Positions 1 through 5,391 of a stretch of DNA of 7,579 bases are shown here, one piece after another. The translations under genes and the position numbers were made by a program. Location of the stretch: positions 1-7,579 of the forward strand of contig JBGCDE010000021.1 in the NCBI GenBank assembly GCA_045105115.1. The letters are read 5' to 3'. The notes beneath the pieces are model-generated. The model saw only the letters and a program-made list of their open reading frames with translations, did no database searches and was not told the origin of the DNA. The stretch is from JAUIET01 sp045105115 (GTDB lineage: Bacteria; Pseudomonadota; Gammaproteobacteria; Pseudomonadales; JAUIET01). Every line of letters starts with the position of its first letter. Within the stretch, counting starts at the first letter, position 1.

Positions 1-1
1 G

Positions 2-154
2 TGGAGCCTGGACAATTGCTTGATCACACCTCACGTCGGCAACACACCTGAAGTCGGTATTCGTTTGCTGTGCGAACACGTCCGGGAAAACACCCGGCGA
101 TACCTCGCCGGGGAAACGCTATTAGCGCCTGTGGATGTTGACGCTGGCTACTAA
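2..154 (+). CDS. D-isomer-specific 2-hydroxyacid dehydrogenase, C-terminal end only (partial)
   Basis: This is the last 50 codons of a gene that begins before the window; the frame starts at base 2 and ends with TAA at 152-154. The peptide reads WSLDNCLITPHVGNTPEVG, followed by a helix (RENTRRYLAGE) and the tail APVDVDAGY. The TPHVGN block matches the end of NAD-binding D-2-hydroxyacid dehydrogenases, where the His of TPHxG is the catalytic acid/base. The final helix with R-Y-x-A-G-E/K and a short tail is how this family normally closes. These cytosolic enzymes interconvert 2-keto acids and D-2-hydroxy acids with NAD(P)H. The substrate cannot be judged because the N-terminal domain and Rossmann motif lie outside the window. 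The stop codon overlaps that of the convergent peroxiredoxin gene by four bases. Family assignment is fairly sure, subfamily unknown. Confidence 0.8.
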   Translation, partial: WSLDNCLITPHVGNTPEVGIRLLCEHVRENTRRYLAGETLLAPVDVDAGY

Positions 155-900
155 CGCGCGGCCAACCACTGTTCCAGTTCATCCGCTGTGCCTATTCGCT
201 CACCATTCACATACACCTGTGGTGTAGTCTCCTGACCGGTTACTGCACCCAGCGAACTCAAGCTTAAGCCGCCCGTGCCCAGCTTGATCTCTTCATAGTT
301 CAAGCCCGCATCACTCAGCGCTTTTTTGGCCCGATCACAATGCCCACAACCGGGTTTGCTAAACAAGGTTACCTTAGCCGGAGCCTCAGCATTGGCGTTG
401 ATATGCCCAAGCATGGTATCGGCATCTGACACTTCAAACGGGTCGCCAGGCACATCTGGCTCGATGAACATTTTCTCAATCACCCCGTCTTTAACCAGCA
501 TGGAATAACGCCACGATCGCTTACCAAAGTTGAGATCGTTTTTGTCCACCAACATACCCATAGCCTCGGTAAACGCCGCGTTGCCATCGGGCAAAAAGGT
601 AATGTTATCCGCGTGCTGTTCACGCTGCCAACTGTCCATCACAAATGGGTCGTTAACCGAAACACACACGATTTCATCCACGCCATTGGCCTTGAACGTT
701 GACGCCAGCTCGTTATAACGCGGCACGTGCGTTGACGAACATGTTGGCGTAAAGGCTCCAGGCAGCGAGAAAACCACCACTGTTCGCCCAGCGAACAGCT
801 CATTTGTATGGCACTCCTGCCAATCGCCATCGGCCCTGCATCGCAGTGTTACTTGAGGTGCTTGTTGCCCTTCTTTGTTTACCAAATTATGTGCTGTCAT
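151..900 (-). CDS. Peroxiredoxin-glutaredoxin fusion (hybrid Prx5/Grx, glutathione-dependent peroxidase)
   Basis: A 249-residue two-domain peroxidase. Residues about 1-168 are a Prx5-type peroxiredoxin with the active-site run PGAFTPTC; the peroxidatic Cys is C54, with T51 and a likely partner Arg at R131 (KRSWRYS). Residues about 175-249 are a glutaredoxin with dithiol motif CGHC (C185/C188) and the cis-proline block TTPQVYVNGE (P227). In the characterised Haemophilus influenzae fusion, the glutaredoxin domain reduces the peroxiredoxin domain with glutathione, detoxifying H2O2 and alkyl hydroperoxides in the cytosol. The start at 900 is chosen because a strong Shine-Dalgarno (TAAGGAG, minus strand, 913-907) lies six bases before this ATG. 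An in-frame upstream start at 930 would add ten residues but lies ahead of that site. The gene is divergent from oxyR, which suggests peroxide induction through OxyR. All catalytic residues are present, so the gene looks intact. Confidence 0.96.
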   Translation of the reverse strand: MTAHNLVNKEGQQAPQVTLRCRADGDWQECHTNELFAGRTVVVFSLPGAFTPTCSSTHVPRYNELASTFKANGVDEIVCVSVNDPFVMDSWQREQHADNITFLPDGNAAFTEAMGMLVDKNDLNFGKRSWRYSMLVKDGVIEKMFIEPDVPGDPFEVSDADTMLGHINANAEAPAKVTLFSKPGCGHCDRAKKALSDAGLNYEEIKLGTGGLSLSSLGAVTGQETTPQVYVNGERIGTADELEQWLAAR

Positions 901-906
901 GTTTAA

Positions 907-913
907 CTCCTTA
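907..913 (-). promoter_or_regulatory. Ribosome binding site of the peroxiredoxin-glutaredoxin gene
   Basis: On the minus strand the sequence TAAGGAG is followed by TTAAAC and then ATG at 900-898. The near-perfect anti-SD match with six-base spacing decides the start codon of the fusion peroxidase against the longer in-frame option at 930. Confidence 0.85.
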
Positions 914-962
914 AATGTAACCAACAGCATCAGTCTATGGGCAGATCTATAATAAATAAAAT

Positions 963-991
963 ATTATAATTAAATGGTATTGATATATTAA
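963..991 (-). promoter_or_regulatory. Candidate promoter of the peroxiredoxin-glutaredoxin gene
   Basis: On the minus strand a perfect TATAAT lies at 968-963, with a weak -35-like TTAATA at 991-986 (17-base spacing). This would place the transcript start near 955 and give a leader of roughly 55 bases before the ATG at 900. A good -10 with a poor -35 is common at promoters that need an activator such as OxyR. The AT-rich surroundings make chance -10 matches likely, so this is tentative. Confidence 0.35.
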
Positions 992-1006
992 AATTATGAT
1001 TATAAA
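980..1006 (+). promoter_or_regulatory. Candidate oxyR promoter
   Basis: TTGATA at 980-985 matches five of six bases of the -35 consensus, and TATAAA at 1001-1006 matches five of six of the -10 consensus. The 15-base spacing is shorter than ideal. Transcription from here would begin near 1013 and put both inverted repeats (1014-1044 and 1051-1162) in a roughly 190-base oxyR leader. It overlaps the region expected to control the divergent peroxidase gene, as in classical LysR autoregulation. Chance matches are likely in such AT-rich DNA. Confidence 0.3.
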
Positions 1007-1013
1007 GTTCAAT

Positions 1014-1044
1014 CCAGCAAGCGAGACCAGTGCTCGCTTGGTGG
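1014..1044. repeat. Small inverted repeat (hairpin) in the prx/grx-oxyR spacer
   Basis: CAAGCGAG at 1018-1025 pairs with CTCGCTTG at 1033-1040 across a 7-base loop. After one G/G mismatch (1017/1041), CCA at 1014-1016 pairs with TGG at 1042-1044. There is no T-run on either side, so it is not a typical intrinsic terminator. It sits just before the larger palindrome and would be among the first transcribed bases if oxyR starts near 1013. Confidence 0.65.
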
Positions 1045-1050
1045 CACTTA

Positions 1051-1162
1051 GGCAGTGATGCGAATGTTGGCCAGCGGGACTGTTTGAGACAGGATGTCGA
1101 AAATCAAGCCCCCAGGGATGGGTTTACGGCGTGTCCCGCTGGCCAACATTTGCGTCAATGCC
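1051..1162. repeat. Large imperfect palindrome, 30-base arms, 52-base loop; possible dispersed or leader RNA element
   Basis: Arm 1051-1080 pairs with arm 1133-1162. The inner 25 positions (1056-1080 with 1133-1157) pair throughout: 23 are Watson-Crick, and the remaining two (T1059/G1154 and G1062/T1151) become G-U wobbles in a plus-strand RNA. One mismatch (1055/1158) then leads to four more pairs (GGCA/TGCC). The core of the arm is AATGTTGGCCAGCGGGAC. The loop contains a mini-palindrome, GACA-GGA-TGTC (1088-1098), and CCC/GGG tracts around 1108-1122. It ends 38 bases before the oxyR start codon. It could be a REP/MITE-like dispersed element or a structured part of the oxyR leader. No coding function is seen. 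Confidence 0.8.
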
Positions 1163-1200
1163 GATCTCGAACAACATATCGATCCTCTTTAAGGTCACTT

Positions 1201-2127
1201 ATGAAAAACCTACCCACAACCCGTCAACTCCAATACCTCCTAGCCCTAGACGAACACCAACACTTCGGCCGCGCCGCCGAACAATGCTTCATCTCTCAAT
1301 CAGCTTTCAGCATCGCCATCAGAGAACTGGAATCCGGCCTGGACTGCCAACTATTTGAACGAACCAATCGCAGCGTACAAGTCACCGAAGCCGGCAAAGA
1401 CATAGTTGCAAGAGCCCGCGACGTACTCAGCAGACTGGAAGACCTCAGCGAAGCCGCGCACCGCCAAACCAACCCCCTGCAAGGCTCTATCCGCCTAGGC
1501 GTTATTCCAACCATCGCCCCCTTTTTCCTGCCCAGAGTGCTCGCCCCTCTGCAAGATACCTTCCCCGATTTAGAGCTTGTTCTAAGGGAAGAACAAACAG
1601 CAACCGTTTATGAATCGCTGATGTCAGGCAAACTGGACATGATTCTGGTGGCTCTACCCTACGAACTGCCCAGCACGCACACTGTTAAGTTGTTTGATGA
1701 CCCCTTCCACCTTGCCTTTCGGCAAAACAGCCGCTGGATGCCAAACCCCGGTGCCAAACAACAAGCCGTGTCTGGCAAACTGCCCGACGAAGCCATCATC
1801 TTGTTAGAAGACGGCCACTGCCTGCGCGACCATGCCTTGAGCCAATGCCGCCTGCAGGGCCCTAGACAACAAGCTCAACTCAGCTCATTTTCTTCAACCA
1901 GCATCACCACCCTGCTGCACATGGTCGCTCAAGATTTAGGCATGACTTATATTCCTGAAATGGCCCTGGGCAGCCCATTACTGGAGAGCTTGAATATCGC
2001 CACACGCCCAATGCCCTCTTCCAGCAGGCGCGGCATCGGAATCGCCTGGCGCGAAGGCACCGCATTCAGTGAGTCTTATACTGAATTTGCGCAAAAACTC
2101 GCCAGTATTTACCTCACCAAAGCCTGA
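1201..2127 (+). CDS. oxyR: OxyR, hydrogen-peroxide-sensing LysR-family activator
   Basis: A 308-residue LysR-type regulator (E. coli OxyR has 305). Residues about 5-63 form the winged helix-turn-helix (FGRAAEQCFISQSAFS, then LFERTNRSVQVTEAG); the rest is the periplasmic-binding-protein-like sensing domain. The diagnostic redox block GHCLRDHALSQC places C207 and C216 nine residues apart, exactly like C199/C208 of E. coli. The peroxide-binding threonines are also recognisable: T104 in PTIAP (E. coli T100) and T133 in EEQT (E. coli T129). H2O2 oxidises the two cysteines to a disulfide and turns the tetramer into an activator of antioxidant genes. The ATG at 1201 is chosen because the protein aligns from there and AAGG at 1191-1194 is correctly spaced. 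The divergent peroxiredoxin-glutaredoxin gene is the obvious target. No terminator was found after the stop codon. Confidence 0.95.
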   Translation: MKNLPTTRQLQYLLALDEHQHFGRAAEQCFISQSAFSIAIRELESGLDCQLFERTNRSVQVTEAGKDIVARARDVLSRLEDLSEAAHRQTNPLQGSIRLGVIPTIAPFFLPRVLAPLQDTFPDLELVLREEQTATVYESLMSGKLDMILVALPYELPSTHTVKLFDDPFHLAFRQNSRWMPNPGAKQQAVSGKLPDEAIILLEDGHCLRDHALSQCRLQGPRQQAQLSSFSSTSITTLLHMVAQDLGMTYIPEMALGSPLLESLNIATRPMPSSSRRGIGIAWREGTAFSESYTEFAQKLASIYLTKA

Positions 2128-2199
2128 GCAGCCCCGCAAAGAAGCGACTATCAGGCTCAGGCCAGCGCCCTGTGCTACCGTTAAAGTATGTGACAACGC

Positions 2200-2206
2200 A
2201 AAGGGA
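2200..2206 (+). promoter_or_regulatory. Ribosome binding site selecting a TTG start
   Basis: AAAGGGA lies seven bases before TTG at 2214. The upstream in-frame GTG codons at 2172 and 2190 lack a comparable site. Starting at 2214 also gives a textbook lipoprotein signal peptide, whereas the longer forms would put 14 or 8 extra residues, including charged ones, in front of it. Confidence 0.65.
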
Positions 2207-2213
2207 CACGCCG

Positions 2214-3140
2214 TTGAAACCAAACACAATTGCGCTCTGCTCACTCTTTCTCCTTACCAGCTGCAGTGGCGGCGGAGGCGATGGAGCCGGCGGATCATCA
2301 AGCACGCCACCGCCAACAGGCAACAGCGGCCCGGCTGCAAGCATAACCTCACCGGGCAGCGACATGATGGCCAGCACCGCAACCCTTGACGTTATTGGCA
2401 CCGCCAGCGACGACGATGGCGTATCCTCCGTATCCGTCAATGGCATAAGCGCATCAAGCAGCGACCGATTCGCCAACTGGCAGGCTGAAGTTCCACTGCT
2501 TGAAGGCATGAACTCAATTGTGGTGGCCACCCAAGACACTCTTGGCAATCGCAATACCCAAGCCGCACAAGTAATGATTGAGCGCGGTTTTCTATTCGAC
2601 AAAGCTGAAAATATCATTCTCGACCCGGAGCGACGCAACGCCATTCTTGTCGACGAAGTCGCCCGCGTTCTAATGAAGATCGACGCCGAAACACGAATGA
2701 GAGCCGAGTTTTCCGGGCCAAATGCCGGCACGGGCCCGCAATGGGATATGCCAGTCGAGTTATTGCTGGACGACGAAAGCGACCGAGCGCTGGTGTTTGA
2801 CAGCGGTTTAAATGCTCTGGTCTCAGTCGATCTGGCCAACGGCGATCGCAGCATAGTCGCCTCGGATTCAGTGGGCTCTGGATTATCTTTGGCCGGCGCA
2901 AGCGTATTCACTCTCGACCCAGGCCTTCAACAAATCTACGCGATAACTGATGATCAGCTACTGAGCGTTGATCTTGCGAACGGTGATCGCCAGGCAACCG
3001 CCCTCAGCGGTTCAGATATCGACTCCCCACGTACCGGTCGAGTAGACAAGCCCAATAATCGATTATTGGTCAGCGCCCCAAGCAATATTTTCGCCATTGA
3101 CCTTAGCTCCGGGCGAAGCACGCCGCTAATGAACCCCTAA
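2214..3140 (+). CDS. Secreted lipoprotein with Ig-like domain and four propeller-type repeats, function unknown
   Basis: A 308-residue protein from a TTG start. Residues 1-16 form a lipoprotein signal (MKPNTIALCSLFLLTSC) with lipobox L-T-S-C17, so it should be lipid-anchored facing the periplasm or cell surface. A Gly/Ser/Pro linker follows (about 18-36). Residues about 38-120 look like a bacterial Ig-like domain of the glucodextranase-B type (SVSVNGI, then EGMNSIVVATQDTLGN). Residues about 125-308 hold four repeats of the form 'LD..ndRalV.d....l.sVDLanGdRs', with the VDL/IDL positions at 156, 205, 252 and 295 (periods 49, 47 and 43). This is a WD40/YVTN-like beta-propeller pattern. Four blades are fewer than the six to eight of a closed propeller, and the gene stops right after the fourth. 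No cleaved catalytic motif is visible. It lies 86 bases after oxyR on the same strand, but a link to peroxide defence is not evident. Confidence 0.85.
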   Translation: MKPNTIALCSLFLLTSCSGGGGDGAGGSSSTPPPTGNSGPAASITSPGSDMMASTATLDVIGTASDDDGVSSVSVNGISASSSDRFANWQAEVPLLEGMNSIVVATQDTLGNRNTQAAQVMIERGFLFDKAENIILDPERRNAILVDEVARVLMKIDAETRMRAEFSGPNAGTGPQWDMPVELLLDDESDRALVFDSGLNALVSVDLANGDRSIVASDSVGSGLSLAGASVFTLDPGLQQIYAITDDQLLSVDLANGDRQATALSGSDIDSPRTGRVDKPNNRLLVSAPSNIFAIDLSSGRSTPLMNP

Positions 3141-3149
3141 CAGGCGCTA

Positions 3150-3176
3150 TTCAAGCCCCAATCTCTGCTTTATAGT
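3150..3176 (+). promoter_or_regulatory. Weak candidate promoter for the EamA transporter
   Basis: TATAGT at 3171-3176 matches five of six bases of a -10 box and would start transcription near 3183, 23 bases before the transporter ATG. The only -35-like sequence, TTCAAG at 3150-3155, is poor and 15 bases away. The gap from the lipoprotein gene is 65 bases, so read-through from upstream is equally possible. Confidence 0.25.
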
Positions 3177-3205
3177 GCGGCGTCGTTTATTGTCGCAGCA
3201 CGCCC

Positions 3206-4090
3206 ATGCACAAGCCAAAGCCACCCAACACCTATCGCCGCGGCGTCGTATTGGCAGTGGTTGCCGGAATCATACTCTCCACTCTAGGCATTGGCGTTCG
3301 GCTACTGGAACAAGCCAGCGGCATGCAAATTATTTTCTACCGCGCCATAGGCTTGCTGCTATTCATGAGCACGGTGGTCATTATCCGAAACCGCGGTATC
3401 TCAGCCAGTAAATTGCTTGAAAGTGGCTGGCTTGGCTTCGGCGCGTCGCTGGCCTACACCGGCGCGTCAATTGCCATCATTTATGCATTGCTAAATACGA
3501 CGGTGGCCAACACCATGTTCGTGGTGTCATTAGCCCCCTTGTTTGCCGCTTTGGCTGGCTGGATTTTCTTACGTGAAGCCGTGCCATTGCGAACCTGGGT
3601 GGCGCTGGTACTGGCAATCACGGGTGTGCTGATCATGGTCAACGGCGGCCTTAGCGCGCAGGGCTTGATTGGAATAGGGTTCGCTTTGTGCATGGCTGTT
3701 TGCTATGGCAGCTTTTCAGTGTGTCTGCGGGCCGGTCGTGATGTCGATATGTTGCCACCCGTCTGTTTTTCGGCTCTATTACTCGGGATTATCGGCTGGT
3801 GGTATGCCGACTCGTTGCACCTTCCAACACAAGATATAATACTGTGTCTTGCGATGGGTGCATTCCAGCTGGGTCTCGGCAGCTTACTACTGACAATGGC
3901 GGCGCAATCAGTGCCCGCTGCGCAAATAACCCTGCTGGCGATGCTGGAGGTTGTGCTAAATCCGGTGTGGGTCTGGCTAGGCGTAGGTGAAGTTCCAGCG
4001 CCTTACACACTGGTCGGCGGCGCGTTGATTATTGGCGCGATCATCTACCAGGCTATCGATAGAAAACCCAGAGCAACATCGCAGTCTTAA
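3206..4090 (+). CDS. EamA/DMT-family transporter, inner membrane
   Basis: A 294-residue, very hydrophobic protein with ten predicted membrane helices at about 13-31, 40-60, 73-96, 98-121, 127-146, 153-176, 181-203, 210-232, 238-262 and 266-285. These form the two five-helix EamA repeats typical of the drug/metabolite transporter superfamily. Repeat one ends with the family-like VSLAPLFAALAGWIFLREAV and ITGVLIM; repeat two has AMLEVVLNPVWVWLGVGE and GGALIIGAII. Both tails are short and basic. Members mostly export amino acids, metabolites or drugs; the substrate here cannot be deduced. The ATG at 3206 is supported by the immediately following basic cap and first helix, although no clear Shine-Dalgarno is seen. 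The stop codon falls in the first copy of a short tandem duplication that extends toward the thiolase start. Length is normal for the family. Confidence 0.93.
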   Translation: MHKPKPPNTYRRGVVLAVVAGIILSTLGIGVRLLEQASGMQIIFYRAIGLLLFMSTVVIIRNRGISASKLLESGWLGFGASLAYTGASIAIIYALLNTTVANTMFVVSLAPLFAALAGWIFLREAVPLRTWVALVLAITGVLIMVNGGLSAQGLIGIGFALCMAVCYGSFSVCLRAGRDVDMLPPVCFSALLLGIIGWWYADSLHLPTQDIILCLAMGAFQLGLGSLLLTMAAQSVPAAQITLLAMLEVVLNPVWVWLGVGEVPAPYTLVGGALIIGAIIYQAIDRKPRATSQS

Positions 4091-4138
4091 TACATAGTGA
4101 AAACACAGTGCAGTCTTAAATAGATAGAGAGTGAAACA
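4081..4138 (+). repeat. Imperfect tandem duplication (about 29-base unit) across the transporter stop and thiolase leader
   Basis: GCAGTCTTAA occurs exactly at 4081-4090 and again at 4110-4119. Each copy is followed by a similar TA-rich stretch (TACATAG and TAGATAG) and GTGAAA (4097-4102 and 4131-4136). The first copy contains the last codons and TAA of the EamA gene; the second leads into the thiolase ribosome binding region. This looks like a local duplication from slipped-strand replication. Confidence 0.6.
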
Positions 4139-4139
4139 A

Positions 4140-5333
4140 ATGATTGAATCCAAAAACGACGTTTACGTAATGGCCGCCGCGAGAACCGCAATTGGCAGTT
4201 TTGGCGGCGGATTGAAAGACCAATCCCCTGCTGACCTTGGCGAGCATGTTACTCGCGTTGCCCTGGAGCGAGCAGGTGTTCCCGCCGAAGACGTGCAATC
4301 TAATGTTGTGGGCCACGTTATTCGAACTGTCACACGCGATGCTTACATATCCAGGCGAATCGCTCTTCAAGCCGGCCTGCCCGTTTCAACCCAGTCTTTA
4401 ACATTGAATCGATTATGCGGCAGCGGCCTTGAGGCCATCGTGTTTGCAACACAGCAACTGCAGCTTGGAGAAGTGGATGTTGCCGTTGCCGGTGGTGCTG
4501 AATCCATGAGTCAATCCGGCCACCTGTTAACCACCAATCGCTGGGGGCAGCGCATGGGCGATGTGACCATGCTGGACGAGTTAACCGGTGTACTTAGCGA
4601 CCCTTTCAGTGGCAGCCACATGGGCATTACCGCTGAGAACCTGGCTGAGAAATACAACATCAGCCGAGAAGAGCAAGACGATTTTGCGCTGCAAAGCCAG
4701 CAACGCGCAGCCGCCGCTATTGAAAATGGCTACTTTAAGGAACAGATCACCCCTTATGAAGTAAAAACCCGCAAAGGCAGCGTGATGTTTGATACCGATG
4801 AGTTTGTACGCGGCGATACTACGCTGGAAGGCCTGGGCAAATTGCGACCCGCGTTTAAGAAAGAAGCCGGCACTGTAACAGCGGGCAATGCCTCTGGTAT
4901 TAATGATGGCGCGGCAATGGTGGTATTGGCCAGCGCTGAAAAAGCTTATTCTTTTGGCGGCAAGCCAATGGCTAAAATTATTTCCTATGGTCGTGCAGGT
5001 GTGTCACCAGACATCATGGGTATTGGCCCAGTCGGCGCCTCAAAAACAGCGCTTGCACGTGCAGGCTTGAGCGTTGATCAAATCGATGTGATTGAATCGA
5101 ACGAAGCATTCGCAGCGCAGGCCCTATCAGTCTCCAAAGAGCTTGGTTTTCCAAGCGACAAAACCAATCCAAATGGTGGTGCCATTGCACTAGGACACCC
5201 AATTGGTGCAAGTGGTGCGGTTATTTTCACTAAAGCGCTGTACGAATTGCACCGGGTTGGCGGGCGTTACGCCTTGATTACCCTATGCATTGGCGGTGGT
5301 CAGGGAATCGCGGCGATTATAGAAAGAGTGTAA
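4140..5333 (+). CDS. Thiolase, acetyl-CoA C-acetyltransferase / beta-ketothiolase (BktB-like)
   Basis: A 397-residue thiolase, the usual length for the tetrameric biosynthetic/degradative type. All signature blocks are present: the nucleophile in NRLCGSGLEAI (C93), GGAESMS, HMGITAEN, GTVTAGNASGINDGAA, NEAFAAQA, the His block GGAIALGHPIGASGA (H353) and the second Cys in CIGGGQGIAAI (C383). The enzyme condenses acetyl-CoA with acyl-CoA or cleaves beta-ketoacyl-CoA in the cytosol. From memory, NRLCGSGLxAIV, the RWGxRMGD region and the RYALxTxCIGGGQGIAAI end resemble Cupriavidus BktB more than PhaA, hinting at tolerance for chains longer than C4; this needs alignment. The ATG at 4140 is preferred because purine-rich GAGAG at 4127-4131 is properly spaced. 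An in-frame GTG at 4131 would overlap that site and add three residues. The gene sits 58 bases before the SDR gene and is probably co-transcribed with it. Confidence 0.94.
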   Translation: MIESKNDVYVMAAARTAIGSFGGGLKDQSPADLGEHVTRVALERAGVPAEDVQSNVVGHVIRTVTRDAYISRRIALQAGLPVSTQSLTLNRLCGSGLEAIVFATQQLQLGEVDVAVAGGAESMSQSGHLLTTNRWGQRMGDVTMLDELTGVLSDPFSGSHMGITAENLAEKYNISREEQDDFALQSQQRAAAAIENGYFKEQITPYEVKTRKGSVMFDTDEFVRGDTTLEGLGKLRPAFKKEAGTVTAGNASGINDGAAMVVLASAEKAYSFGGKPMAKIISYGRAGVSPDIMGIGPVGASKTALARAGLSVDQIDVIESNEAFAAQALSVSKELGFPSDKTNPNGGAIALGHPIGASGAVIFTKALYELHRVGGRYALITLCIGGGQGIAAIIERV

Positions 5334-5391
5334 TCCCCGCACCTAAAGCCTGAGTCTACAATACCCGCTTACTCATTTGCGGGAGCGGGTC

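Larger units (their letters stand above)
901..1200. other. Divergent prx/grx-oxyR regulatory spacer with no gene
   Basis: This spacer holds both divergent promoters and, by expectation, OxyR operator DNA. It has three zones. Positions 901-950 are the leader of the minus-strand gene. Positions 951-1010 are extremely AT-rich (6 G/C of 60 by my count) and carry -10-like boxes on both strands. Positions 1014-1162 hold two inverted repeats, one of them very large. The oxyR reading frame stays open upstream to about 1030, but that stretch runs through the palindrome, has no homology to LysR proteins and is not considered coding. I found no clean match to the E. coli OxyR four-tetranucleotide pattern (ATAG-N7-CTAT repeated). 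Confidence 0.7.

Noticed and set aside
935..950. Two CTAT tetranucleotides as half of an OxyR operator
   Set aside because: They are in the same orientation with an eight-base gap instead of inverted ATAG/CTAT pairs with seven-base gaps, and lie inside the peroxiredoxin leader rather than upstream of its promoter.
1030..1200. In-frame 57-codon upstream extension of oxyR
   Set aside because: It runs through the large palindrome and has no LysR similarity. OxyR alignment begins at the ATG at 1201, which has its own ribosome binding site.
2122..2162. GCCTGAG/CTCAGGC inverted repeat after oxyR as a terminator
   Set aside because: Only seven pairs, a 27-base loop and no T-run; it also includes the stop codon. 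Not a convincing intrinsic terminator.
2114..2911. Long open frame of 265 codons on the minus strand, antisense to the lipoprotein gene
   Set aside because: Its translation is Ser/Arg/Leu-rich without domain motifs. The plus-strand frame has a ribosome binding site, a lipoprotein signal and repeat structure, so the antisense frame is a shadow.
5357..5362. TACAAT as a separate promoter for the SDR gene
   Set aside because: A -10-like hexamer without a recognisable -35; the short gap from the thiolase favours co-transcription.
5364..5389. CCCGC(T) pairing with GCGGG or AGCGGG over the SDR ribosome binding site as an RNA switch
   Set aside because: Stems of five or six pairs in GC-rich DNA with two equivalent partners are expected by chance; there is nothing else to support regulation.
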